Source of the DNA: CAYWFF01 sp964458085
GTDB lineage: Bacteria; Patescibacteriota; Microgenomatia; UBA8517
DNA length: 26,273 nt
Direction of reading: 5' to 3'
Assembly: GCA_964458085.1 (NCBI GenBank)
Contig: CAYWFF010000011.1
Span: 1 to 26,273, forward strand
The notes under the pieces were generated by a model. That model had not been told where the DNA came from. It saw nothing but the letters and a program-made list of their open reading frames with translations, and did not search any database. Below, piece by piece: positions 6,568-12,989 of the stretch (within the stretch, counting starts at the first letter, position 1; every line of letters begins with the position of its first letter). Position numbers and translations under genes: made by a program.

Positions 6568-6596
6568 TTGACTTTTAGCCGTTGTCCCATTACACT
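6568..6596 (+). promoter_or_regulatory. Promoter of the cassette gene at 6648
   Basis: -35 TTGACT (6568-6573), 17-base spacer, -10 TACACT (6591-6596), preceded by CTATAG. TTAACAAG, close to the leader nonamer, overlaps the end of the -10. Confidence 0.7.
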
Positions 6597-6647
6597 TAAC
6601 AAGCCAAGTGCAACAACCTTGACGGAGGTAAATAAGGAGAGAACAGC

Positions 6648-7394
6648 ATGTATCAAGATGCATTAGCTCTACAGGTCTTGCAGCAAGTTCAACTTGCCAG
6701 ATTGCCAAACGGATATGCATTGGAACCAATCATTGATGAAGCTTCTCTAGCTAAATTAACCGACACATTCGGCATTTATGCTAAGGACTACAGAGCCAGA
6801 AACCAACGAGAAGATGGCTTTGGCTCAGTCTTTGAAGGACTCGCATTTGAACCAGGAACCGTAAGAAGCCAAACTGTTGCAGTGTGCTATGAAGCTACAC
6901 CAATTGCGACTATGTCTATTGTGATTGCACCATGTAAGTGGATTGCAAGACAAAGATATTTTCAACAATCTGTTGGCGGTATCATTGTTAGAGATTTCCA
7001 AACCTACGCAGGAGCGATGCCAAATTTTGTAATCATCCCTGCATGGACTATGGTTTATCCGCAGTATAGCAAAGATTTGGCAGTAGCTGGTTTCAGAGTA
7101 TTTTATCGTGCTATCAATCTACTCAAAGAGAACGCTCCCTGCTTAACATACATTGAAGCTATTGCACAAGGCGTTGGTATTCGGAAACGAAGCTTTTATG
7201 AGGAACTTTCTAACCGAGAAGTTGGAAGCTTTATAAAGGCAGAAGAATTTGACACGCCACTTGAGCATATTGGTATACCTTACGCAGGAAGCATACCTAG
7301 TGTAAAAATGGCAAAAGTTCTCGGACTGATCAGGGTTGATGGATACGGTTCATCGGTCTCACTTGGCCCAGTGTTCTATGCACGAGTGCGGTAA
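6648..7394 (+). CDS. Cassette protein of unknown function, 248 residues
   Basis: AAGGAG lies eight bases before ATG 6648, so the start is well supported. There is no signal peptide or membrane segment. The central part (VAVCYEATPIATMSIVIAPC, GGIIVRDF, FVIIPAWTMVYPQYSKDLA, GFRVFYRAINLLKENAP) recalls the strand-helix order of GNAT acetyltransferases, where a substrate strand is followed by an acetyl-CoA loop, but the Q/RxxGxG/A loop is not visible, so I do not claim it. The end has Gly- and Ser-rich strands (GSIPSVKMAKVLG). It is a single-gene unit with its own promoter and a ten-pair terminator. No function assigned. Confidence 0.85.
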   Translation: MYQDALALQVLQQVQLARLPNGYALEPIIDEASLAKLTDTFGIYAKDYRARNQREDGFGSVFEGLAFEPGTVRSQTVAVCYEATPIATMSIVIAPCKWIARQRYFQQSVGGIIVRDFQTYAGAMPNFVIIPAWTMVYPQYSKDLAVAGFRVFYRAINLLKENAPCLTYIEAIAQGVGIRKRSFYEELSNREVGSFIKAEEFDTPLEHIGIPYAGSIPSVKMAKVLGLIRVDGYGSSVSLGPVFYARVR

Positions 7395-7415
7395 TGACCT
7401 GCAAAGCATTACAAC

Positions 7416-7467
7416 GAGGTGTTCTCGGTTTGCAAATTAGCGACTTAGAACACCTCTTTGGTTTTTA
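7416..7467 (+). terminator. Intrinsic terminator with ten-pair stem
   Basis: GAGGTGTTCT (7416-7425) pairs perfectly with AGAACACCTC (7447-7456), followed by TTTGGTTTTTA. The copy 8 tail frame stops at 7471-7473, just past the T-tract. Confidence 0.9.
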
Positions 7468-7470
7468 TAA

Positions 7471-7559
7471 CTAGCATGATATAAATGCTGGAATATACTC
7501 TAACACTTCAACATTAATAGTTCTCAACTCGTCAACCAGCCAGAGTCAATTACTATAGG
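7471..7559. repeat. Array repeat copy 8 (class B core) with tail
   Basis: The core (7525-7548) reads GTCAACCAGCCAGAGTCA, class B like copy 6. The minus strand reads LWLVDELRTINVEVLEYI, then PAFISC and TAG (7471-7473), but the Trp codon before LWLV is TGA here, so this copy is no longer fully open. On the plus side the CTATAGGTTGACT block follows. Confidence 0.7.
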
Positions 7560-7588
7560 TTGACTATTACACTATATATTGTTATAAT
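7560..7588 (+). promoter_or_regulatory. Promoter of the cassette gene at 7633
   Basis: -35 TTGACT (7560-7565), 17-base spacer, -10 TATAAT (7583-7588), with CTATAG directly upstream. Confidence 0.8.
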
Positions 7589-7632
7589 CCATTACACAGG
7601 AACGATAAAAATCAAACCCAGAAGGAGAGGTC

Positions 7633-7908
7633 ATGAACGCTTATTTTACAGAACTTCCCGTCGATGAATTTGGTAATCGCGGGCATACCAATTCAAAACC
7701 ACGTGTAATTGAAGGCACGATTGAAGGTGAACTCATCAGAGTCATAAGCCCAAAAAACTATCCTTGGACAACTCTAGAACTCAGTCTTTTCGTTGAGGTG
7801 GAAGGACCGGCTCGAGAATTGACTGAGGAAGAATACATTAAAGCTCTCGAAAAAGCCGGGGTCGATCCCGCCCACATCACGTCTGCTAAACGCAGGATCG
7901 GTCTATAA
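7633..7908 (+). CDS. Small acidic cassette protein, unknown
   Basis: Encodes 91 residues, with AAGGAGAGG just before ATG. The first half is beta-rich (RVIEGTIEGELIRVISPKNY) and the second half has a helix-turn pattern (ELTEEEYIKALEKAGVDPAH). There are no cysteines, signal peptide or membrane segments. It is a self-contained cassette and the last clear one before the eroded copy 9. Not recognised; its size would fit an anti-restriction or antitoxin-like accessory protein, but nothing in the sequence shows that. Confidence 0.8.
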   Translation: MNAYFTELPVDEFGNRGHTNSKPRVIEGTIEGELIRVISPKNYPWTTLELSLFVEVEGPARELTEEEYIKALEKAGVDPAHITSAKRRIGL

Positions 7909-7937
7909 GTAGCTTCGTTGCAAATATTATTTTGATG

Positions 7938-8021
7938 AATCGCCGCAAGGAATAAAAACCAAGAGGCGATCGCCGCATGGAGTGTAAAGCACCACCAGCG
8001 AGGGTCGCCTTTTGTCTTTTT
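7938..8021 (+). terminator. Terminator with alternative stems
   Basis: AGGCGA (7964-7969) pairs with TCGCCT (8005-8010), followed by TTTGTCTTTTT. An upstream ATCGCC (7939-7944) could instead pair with GGCGAT (7965-7970), giving mutually exclusive hairpins. CGCCGCANGG occurs twice (about 7941 and 7971). Confidence 0.75.
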
Positions 8022-8086
8022 ACAAGCTAATTAGGCTTTCAACTAAACTCTTATTTATATAGTTCAAATTTATTTCGCGGTTAATA

Positions 8087-8107
8087 AAACATTCCTTGCC
8101 ATGACAA
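8087..8107. repeat. Array repeat copy 9, eroded right end of the array
   Basis: AAACATTCCTTGCCATGAC keeps both ends of the core but lacks about 9 central bases. The minus strand reads SWQGMFY then stop. The upstream flank TTTCGCGGTTAATA resembles that of copies 3 and 6. No further copies are seen to the right. Confidence 0.55.
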
Positions 8108-8120
8108 CATACAACAAGTT

Positions 8121-8546
8121 CTATCTTTGAATATCTGAGGGCTGATTGCTTTCTCTTTGTTTTTTCTCTTCTTCTATTTTAGTAATTTTATCCTGCAAAG
8201 AACTCGTCATAGTCGATACTATTTTGGTTAACACAGATAATCGCAATTTTAAAAAAAAGACACTTACTACTACCATGGGAAACCAATATAAAAGAAAGAA
8301 ATTATACTCCCCAAGTCCAAAAGCTATTAAAGAAACCAAAGTTCCGCCGAAAAGATACAACTTCTCCCTATTATCTAAAACCAAAGACTTAAACAAAAGA
8401 GAGATTAAATTCCAAATACCTGCCATTGAACCTGAAACTGCAAAAACCATAGCTAAAAATTCAAAAGAATCAAAAACGCTAGACAAAATTAGTAAGACAA
8501 GTGACATAACACCTAGACTTAGTGTAAATAATACTTTTTTGTTCAT
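8121..8546 (-). CDS. Small multi-pass membrane protein, unknown
   Basis: Encodes 141 residues. Four hydrophobic segments (about residues 5-24, 28-50, 63-78 and 80-98) precede a charged, coiled-coil C-terminal tail (SSLQDKITKIEEEKKQRES). Predicted leaderless: TATAAT on the minus strand (8553-8558) is six bases before ATG 8546, with a fair -35 TTGGAG 17 bases further. I prefer this frame to the plus-strand one at 8146-8559, which lacks hydrophobic logic and a start signal. It lies just outside the cassette array and points towards it. No family recognised. Confidence 0.7.
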   Translation of the reverse strand: MNKKVLFTLSLGVMSLVLLILSSVFDSFEFLAMVFAVSGSMAGIWNLISLLFKSLVLDNREKLYLFGGTLVSLIAFGLGEYNFFLLYWFPMVVVSVFFLKLRLSVLTKIVSTMTSSLQDKITKIEEEKKQRESNQPSDIQR

Positions 8547-8559
8547 AGAAAAATTATAA

Positions 8560-8785
8560 ACTTTTTATTAAAACACTCCAATACTGCAACTTAATATAGT
8601 TTCTACCCTATCTGGGAGCTTTAATTTTAGGCTTTGGCTATTACTTAGGAAAAAATTATAATTACTGCTAAAGAGGCAAAAAATCGAGAAATTGAAAATC
8701 AAATGATAGTTCACTTCTCAAAGCGGTTTTTTGTTTACCACAATTCAATAGTATTATTAATAATACATCTTGAGATATTCTTAAC
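8560..8785. other. Intergenic stretch without a supported gene
   Basis: AT-rich. A short frame (KEAKNREIENQMIVHFSKRF, about 8668-8727) is open but has no start signal, and may be part of a lost gene. A T-tract after GCGG at 8720 is not matched by a convincing stem. Confidence 0.4.
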
Positions 8786-8814
8786 TTTACAAAACCTCAA
8801 CAGCTAATTAAACT
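8786..8814 (+). promoter_or_regulatory. Promoter of the membrane protein gene at 8822
   Basis: -35 TTTACA (8786-8791), 17-base spacer, -10 TAAACT (8809-8814), seven bases before ATG. No Shine-Dalgarno site. Confidence 0.65.
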
Positions 8815-8821
8815 AAAATAA

Positions 8822-9349
8822 ATGAAAAAAATCACCTTATCACTGCTCTTTATTACTCTATTTTCAATGGTATCGTTACGAAATGTATACGCAGATTTGG
8901 TTGTGCCACTTCCCGGATTCGAAGATTCCGGTGTAAGTACAAATGATAAAATAAATCATCAACTTTTACTTGCTTCTATCTTCTCCTACATTCTCATAAA
9001 TATCACTATTGAATCTTTTGTGTTTATATTAATGTCTTTAAGAAATAGAAGGCACATACTCGCGCTTGTTATTGCAAACTTAATTTCAGTACCAATTGCT
9101 CTTTACATGATAAACTCCATAAACCTTATTTTGGTTGAAATACTTGTTGTAATATTTGAAACCTTGGTTTTTAAAACCCTTATCAAAGATTTAACTTTTA
9201 CCAAAGCATTTAAAGCTGCTCTGTTTGCAAATGCAGTCTCTCTTTTCTTGGGACTTTTTGTGAGTATATTTGTTGGTTCTATATTTTATTTTTTAATTGA
9301 TTCTAACTTACCCACCCCACAACCAAACTTTGATCCTAACAATTTCTAA
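8822..9349 (+). CDS. Exported multi-pass membrane protein, unknown
   Basis: Encodes 175 residues. A signal peptide (MKKITLSLLFITLFSMVS, cleavage plausible after VYA at 25) is followed by a short extracytoplasmic loop (DLVVPLPGFEDSG) and three to four membrane segments (about residues 50-72, 80-112, 130-160). It ends in a Pro/Asn-rich tail (NLPTPQPNFDPNNF). The gene is read from a leaderless promoter. The decayed gene that follows at once is also secreted-looking, and the two may have formed a unit. No family recognised. Confidence 0.7.
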   Translation: MKKITLSLLFITLFSMVSLRNVYADLVVPLPGFEDSGVSTNDKINHQLLLASIFSYILINITIESFVFILMSLRNRRHILALVIANLISVPIALYMINSINLILVEILVVIFETLVFKTLIKDLTFTKAFKAALFANAVSLFLGLFVSIFVGSIFYFLIDSNLPTPQPNFDPNNF

Positions 9350-9352
9350 ACT

Positions 9353-9771
9353 ACGAGAGTTTTTAAAGTCGGATTTGTTGTATTACTTTTGTTTATAACT
9401 ATAGTGAGTTTGACTGGCAGTGATAATACAATTCGCGATGAAATACTAAAAAGCTGTCAAAATTCAAATGCTGTATACGAATGTATCAGAAGTTATTCTA
9501 TCAATAGTGTAAAAAACAACCCAAATAACACACCAGCAGCGGTTCATATAGACAATATCAACCAAACTCAGAATCTTTTGAAGAAAGTTACATCTATTGC
9601 GCAACTAAAGCATATCCCTATACAAAAGAATGTATGTCAGCCCTTTCTGAAAGATTAATGATTTCAAATGGCAAAAGTATATCTAACACATTAAAAGTAT
9701 GCAGTAATCTAGATACCACACAAATCCAAATTAAATGCATATTAATCCTAAAAGGCTATTTCACAAAATAA
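9353..9771 (+). pseudogene. Decayed secreted cysteine-rich protein gene
   Basis: The frame has a good signal peptide (RVFKVGFVVLLLFITIVSL), but the codon where ATG is expected is ACG (9353); the first in-frame alternatives, TTG 9389 and GTG 9404, would cut the signal. A second open part lies in another frame (SFEESYIYCATKAYPYTKEC, ending YFTK and TAA at 9769-9771), so a frameshift occurred around 9510-9575. The two parts have similar spaced cysteines (SCQNSNAVYECI and YCATKAYPYTKECMSAL), as expected for one protein. Function unknown. It converges with the next pseudogene and overlaps it by a few bases. Confidence 0.6.
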
Positions 9772-10060
9772 GCCCCACTAAAATCAATTCGCTTTATCTC
9801 AACATTTAGCCCTTTTTTCACCAAAAAACTCATTGACAACGTTTCTACAGCCATCCCAATAAAAATAATCATCAATAATCACGTATCCTCCGGGTACAAC
9901 TAAATCATAAAGGTTTTCAAGTGCTACCATAGTTGAATCATACCAGTCACCATAAAGTCTTAAGAAAAGGATTTTATCAATTTTTTTGCATATTGGGGCA
10001 GTGTGTTTTGAAACCAGCCTTTTATTATATGAACATTGTGAAAGTGGGGTTTATATTGCG
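9756..10060 (-). pseudogene. TylF-type (macrocin O-methyltransferase-like) remnant
   Basis: Three adjacent minus-strand frame segments together match the C-terminal half of TylF-family SAM-dependent methyltransferases: NVHIIKGWFQNTLPQYAKK; then KIDKILFLRLYGDWYDSTMV, ALENLYDLVVPGGYVIIDDY and FYWDGCRNVVNEFFGEK; then GLNVEIKRIDFSGAYFVK and a stop (9756-9758). The metal- and sugar-proximal LRLxGDWYxST and GGYVIIDDY motifs are intact. The two frame breaks fall in A-tracts (7 As near 9979-9985; 6 As near 9817), and the N-terminal SAM-binding half is missing. So it is either a pseudogene or, for the two shifts, sequencing error in homopolymers, but the truncation stands. Enzymes of this family methylate sugars of macrolides or surface glycans. 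Confidence 0.75.
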
Positions 10061-10130
10061 GCACGCATGATAGTCCGGCGCAAAATTGCGGAGTGTAATA
10101 CTTATATTAGACTGTGTCATAGGCTTAATA

Positions 10131-10190
10131 AATAAAAACGTCGCTAAATAAAATGTTTCGTCAAAAGACTTAACAATCACCTAGCGACGT
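10131..10190 (-). terminator. Terminator of the carboxypeptidase gene
   Basis: ACGTCGCTA (10138-10146) and TAGCGACGT (10182-10190) form a perfect nine-pair stem. On the minus strand it is followed by TTTTATTTATT. Confidence 0.85.
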
Positions 10191-10213
10191 ATACAACAAC
10201 TTTGGCTTACATC

Positions 10214-10963
10214 TTAGTTACTTTCAAGCCATTCAGCCAAAGTTATTTCTGAATTCATAATTTCACGGGCAGCCTCAACAGGAATACCGCAACGATAATG
10301 CCATGGTTCCCACAAAAGACCCGTGACTTCTTGTTTACCTTTGGGATACTCGAGTACACAGCCGTAATCGGCAATGTTCTCCAGCAACCATGCGTAGGTC
10401 TGAGTCTCAGACTGAGGGTGACCAAACCCCTCCTCATAACCATTTTCGGCAAACAGCAAATCTACCGCTGTACCTAAATGGTGAGTTGAGGATCCACACC
10501 GAAAAGTATACTGGTGCGCCAGATTTTGATCTCCCTGAAAGCGCTCAACAAAGTTGGTAAAGACCAGCTCTTGCGAGGCACAATCTCGCCAACCTTGCGA
10601 AACGAGCACCGGATAACCGGCTTCTTCTGCAGCATCTGCCAAAGCTGCAATGTCATCAACGACCATTCGTGAAACCTGCACACCATCAAAAGCCGGAATT
10701 CCATGCTCCTGAAGAAAAACTAGGTCTTGTTGACACTCGTCAACAGGCAACAAGTTCTCACGGCTGACTACTGCAAGTGGATTATTACACTCGCTTGACA
10801 GCAAAACTACAGGCTCATCCGGCGTGACAGCCCACTGAGGCAACTCACTCCACATTGCCTGTGGCAGATGCGTTGGCGTAACTGGCATTTGATTTGCCTG
10901 GGAACATGCCACTAGAAAAAGAACGAGCCCAACAGCCAAAACAACAAGAACTCTGAGCCTCAT
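10214..10963 (-). CDS. VanY-family D-alanyl-D-alanine carboxypeptidase, lipoprotein
   Basis: Encodes 249 residues. A lipoprotein signal ends in LVAC, placing the lipid-bearing Cys at residue 20, so the enzyme sits on the outer face of the cytoplasmic membrane. The VanY zinc signature SxHxxGxAxD is present (SSTHHLGTAVD: Ser 159, His 161, Asp 168), and the second half of the site, EPWHY, supplies Glu 219 and His 222. This family removes the terminal D-Ala of peptidoglycan stem peptides. Four or more cysteines in the domain could form disulfides. AGGAG lies just before ATG and a consensus promoter with CTATAG is upstream. Base composition is visibly richer in GC than that of the flanking leaderless genes. 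It is divergent from the gene at 11087. Confidence 0.9.
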   Translation of the reverse strand: MRLRVLVVLAVGLVLFLVACSQANQMPVTPTHLPQAMWSELPQWAVTPDEPVVLLSSECNNPLAVVSRENLLPVDECQQDLVFLQEHGIPAFDGVQVSRMVVDDIAALADAAEEAGYPVLVSQGWRDCASQELVFTNFVERFQGDQNLAHQYTFRCGSSTHHLGTAVDLLFAENGYEEGFGHPQSETQTYAWLLENIADYGCVLEYPKGKQEVTGLLWEPWHYRCGIPVEAAREIMNSEITLAEWLESN

Positions 10964-11008
10964 CGCTACTCCTTTTGCTCATATGATTTTTTTATTTTCA
11001 ACAACACT

Positions 11009-11038
11009 ATTATACAACCTATAGCACATTTTAGTAAA
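11009..11038 (-). promoter_or_regulatory. Promoter of the carboxypeptidase gene
   Basis: Minus strand: -35 TTTACT (11033-11038), 18-base spacer containing CTATAGG, -10 TATAAT (11009-11014). Confidence 0.65.
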
Positions 11039-11074
11039 AGCTGTCATTAACATGAATAAATAAGGAATTTTATG

Positions 11075-11080
11075 TAAAAT
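11075..11080 (+). promoter_or_regulatory. -10 element of a leaderless gene
   Basis: TAAAAT, six bases (TAATAT), then ATG 11087. No clear -35. Confidence 0.6.
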
Positions 11081-11086
11081 TAATAT

Positions 11087-11368
11087 ATGAATAAAATGCC
11101 AAACGTCCCGACCGGTACAAATATAGAATCCTCACAAGAAATAAGACCAAACCCCGAGCAACAAAGACAAGCATTTGAAGTACTAAAAGAAATATTCAAA
11201 GACGAAAACAATGAGTCACCATTTGATGGAATGGCAGGTTTTGTAATGCCCCATGAACAGCATATAATAACAGATGATGGTCAAATTCACCCGGCCACCA
11301 TTGTAGAAACACAAAATAAAGATGGTGAAACTTATCCTCGCTTAATTGTTTTTTTCCAAATGGAGTGA
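11087..11368 (+). CDS. Small hypothetical protein, first of an overlapping pair
   Basis: Encodes 93 residues, leaderless. A Pro/Gln-rich N-terminus (NPEQQRQAFEVLKEIF) precedes a beta-rich part (GFVMPHEQHIITDDGQIHPA, PRLIVFF). There is no signal or membrane segment. The stop TGA overlaps the start of the next gene by four bases (GTGA), which suggests translational coupling. Unrecognised. Confidence 0.7.
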   Translation: MNKMPNVPTGTNIESSQEIRPNPEQQRQAFEVLKEIFKDENNESPFDGMAGFVMPHEQHIITDDGQIHPATIVETQNKDGETYPRLIVFFQME

Positions 11369-11835
11369 ATGATGGCGATTTTATTTGCAAACTCGAACAA
11401 AGAAGCATTCATGAAAACCATCCCCCATTAAGAACAGTCTCAATTGTATCTGTAAATGGGCAGGTTTACTTTGGTATAAGTCTAGATACGCAACTTCAAG
11501 AAACTTCTCAATTACCTCCACACGAAACTCCAATTCATGGTTCGGGGGAAATCCTCTTTGATTTACAGGGTAATCCGGTTGAAGCCACAATTTATCACCA
11601 TCACAAGAATGGAGACACCGTTACATTTATGAGATCTGAGCTCCATCCCGAAAATGCAGACACTAATAATTTAATACTGGCATCACACGCTGACTTATAC
11701 GCAAAGAAATTGCTTGAACGCTGGGAAGAATATGGAATAACAATTCCGTATCATACAGCGAACCAAACCGAAATTGCAGTAGATATAGAACCCTTCGCAT
11801 ACATGAAAGAGTCACTCGACCAATGGAGAACTTGA
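11365..11835 (+). CDS. Hypothetical protein, second of an overlapping pair
   Basis: Encodes 156 residues from GTG 11365, four bases inside the previous gene. The upstream AATGGA is only a weak ribosome site, so coupling to the first gene is likely. The protein starts with beta strands (TVSIVSVNGQVYFGISLD) and a His-rich turn (IYHHHKNGDTVTF), then has a helical end (LYAKKLLERWEEYG). Both proteins contain similar beta patterns, so they may be subunits or halves of one split gene. A frameshift splitting a longer ancestor cannot be ruled out. Unrecognised. Confidence 0.65.
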   Translation: MNDGDFICKLEQRSIHENHPPLRTVSIVSVNGQVYFGISLDTQLQETSQLPPHETPIHGSGEILFDLQGNPVEATIYHHHKNGDTVTFMRSELHPENADTNNLILASHADLYAKKLLERWEEYGITIPYHTANQTEIAVDIEPFAYMKESLDQWRT

Positions 11836-11859
11836 AGAAATGTTATCTAATACTAAATC

Positions 11860-12243
11860 CTAAATCTGCACACTCGGGTCATCCACTTTTCTAATAATTT
11901 CATCTTTACTTGCAGGTTTTGACAGCTGAAGCACTTTTACAATACCCAAAGCAATTAACCAATAAATAAGCATGGCAAATGCTGTTGACCATTCAAGCAC
12001 ACTTCCTCCTACATCCGTATTACCAAATAATGTCAAAAACGGTGCTGCAAATATGTAACTCACGTTATAAACAAAATCAGCAAAAGGACTGTTTGGATTT
12101 GCACCCATAAACCTTAATAATAGCCTTAACCCCAAAAAAACTTCAATAACACCTAATATGTACCAAATCACCTGGTATGTTCTAAATAAGTTCTTTTTCT
12201 TTTCTAATTCAACCGGTGAATTATTTACATCACTTGTAACCAT
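11860..12243 (-). CDS. YggT-family membrane protein
   Basis: Encodes 127 residues. The YggT core is clear: a first membrane helix (VIWYILGVIEVFLGLRLLLR), then FMGANPNSPFADFVYNVSYI, an FxxPFLxLFG turn, and a second helix (STAFAMLIYWLIALGIVKVL). YggT proteins are small inner-membrane proteins linked in other bacteria to osmotic shock and to septum-associated gene clusters, with no defined biochemistry. A strong AAGGAGGTG precedes ATG. The gene stands alone, convergent with the overlapping pair to its left. Confidence 0.85.
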   Translation of the reverse strand: MVTSDVNNSPVELEKKKNLFRTYQVIWYILGVIEVFLGLRLLLRFMGANPNSPFADFVYNVSYIFAAPFLTLFGNTDVGGSVLEWSTAFAMLIYWLIALGIVKVLQLSKPASKDEIIRKVDDPSVQI

Positions 12244-12349
12244 ATATTTTTCACCTCCTTATTAACCTAAAGAAAGTGTAGATAAAATTTGTAAATAGAT
12301 TGTGATAAAAAAGTAAGAAAAATGTTTGTGGAGTTAAGTCAAAAAAGAG

Positions 12350-12406
12350 ATATAAATAAAAAAATGCTCCGGCAAAGTTGTCTGGGAAGACACTCGGCCG
12401 GAGCAT
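12350..12406 (-). terminator. Terminator of the two-gene operon
   Basis: ATGCTCCGGC (12364-12373) and GCCGGAGCAT (12397-12406) form a perfect ten-pair stem, followed on the minus strand by a T-run (12350-12363 region). An inner TGTC/GACA stem lies in the loop. The stem ends three bases past the last stop codon. Confidence 0.9.
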
Positions 12407-12408
12407 CA

Positions 12409-12981
12409 CTAATTGTACAGAACTGTTGGTCGATACGGAGCAGGATTCTTGGAAAAAGCTACCATCACAGGATGGAAATCAAACCATACACTCTTGGCGG
12501 CTTCTACCAAATTCTGCCAAGCCTGGTCAACGGTGTATGCGTTGTAGGTCGGCTCGATTATGCACCGCACCAACTGCCGGGGTTTTATCAAGCCGGGCAT
12601 TTTCGTCGCTGATGCATCTACATCATGCTCGCCCGGCAAACCCATTGACATAAACTCAAGAAATCGAATCGTTTCTGTCGAACGACGAGGTCTTGTGAAT
12701 AGCCGGCTCCATACAATTAAGTTTTCATCGCGTTGGCCGCTCATGTACTTTGCCACGCCCAGCAGAAAAACTGCTTGAACATAGCTAGTACCCCTAAACT
12801 GGCCGCCTTCAGCTTGGTGCAAACGAAGAATCGCCTCGTGCGCAATATCTGCCACATGTTGCACCTCCTGAGGCGACGACTCTCTCTTAGTCCAAAAAAT
12901 ATCCGTCAGTAATTGGGCTATATCATTTGCACCAATTTCTTCGGGATGTTGAAGAATACTGAAAAATTTCTCAACGTTCAT
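12409..12981 (-). CDS. Hypothetical soluble helical protein, second gene of operon
   Basis: Encodes 190 residues, no signal or membrane segment. The first half is helical (EEIGANDIAQLLTDIFWTKR, QEVQHVADIAHEAILRLHQA), and a FLLGVAKYMSGQRDE segment recalls alpha-alpha repeats. The C-terminal half has an aromatic, Pro-rich part (VWFDFHPVMVAFSKNPAPY). No motif recognised. It starts eight bases after the stop of the upstream anchored protein and shares its promoter and terminator, so the two probably work together. Codons are richer in GC than those of the leaderless genes around it. Confidence 0.75.
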   Translation of the reverse strand: MNVEKFFSILQHPEEIGANDIAQLLTDIFWTKRESSPQEVQHVADIAHEAILRLHQAEGGQFRGTSYVQAVFLLGVAKYMSGQRDENLIVWSRLFTRPRRSTETIRFLEFMSMGLPGEHDVDASATKMPGLIKPRQLVRCIIEPTYNAYTVDQAWQNLVEAAKSVWFDFHPVMVAFSKNPAPYRPTVLYN

Positions 12982-12989
12982 TTTCTACC

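Noticed and set aside
28..8107. Repeats as classical integron attC sites
   Set aside because: The copies lack paired RYYYAAC/GTTRRRY ends and the long imperfect hairpin of attC, no IntI-like tyrosine integrase is seen, and the in-frame link to a serine recombinase explains them better.
460..8107. CRISPR array
   Set aside because: Spacing between copies is several hundred bases to over 2 kb and filled with genes; there are no uniform short spacers and no cas genes.
8146..8559. Plus-strand frame of 137 codons
   Set aside because: The minus-strand frame has membrane helices and a perfectly spaced -10; the plus frame has neither.
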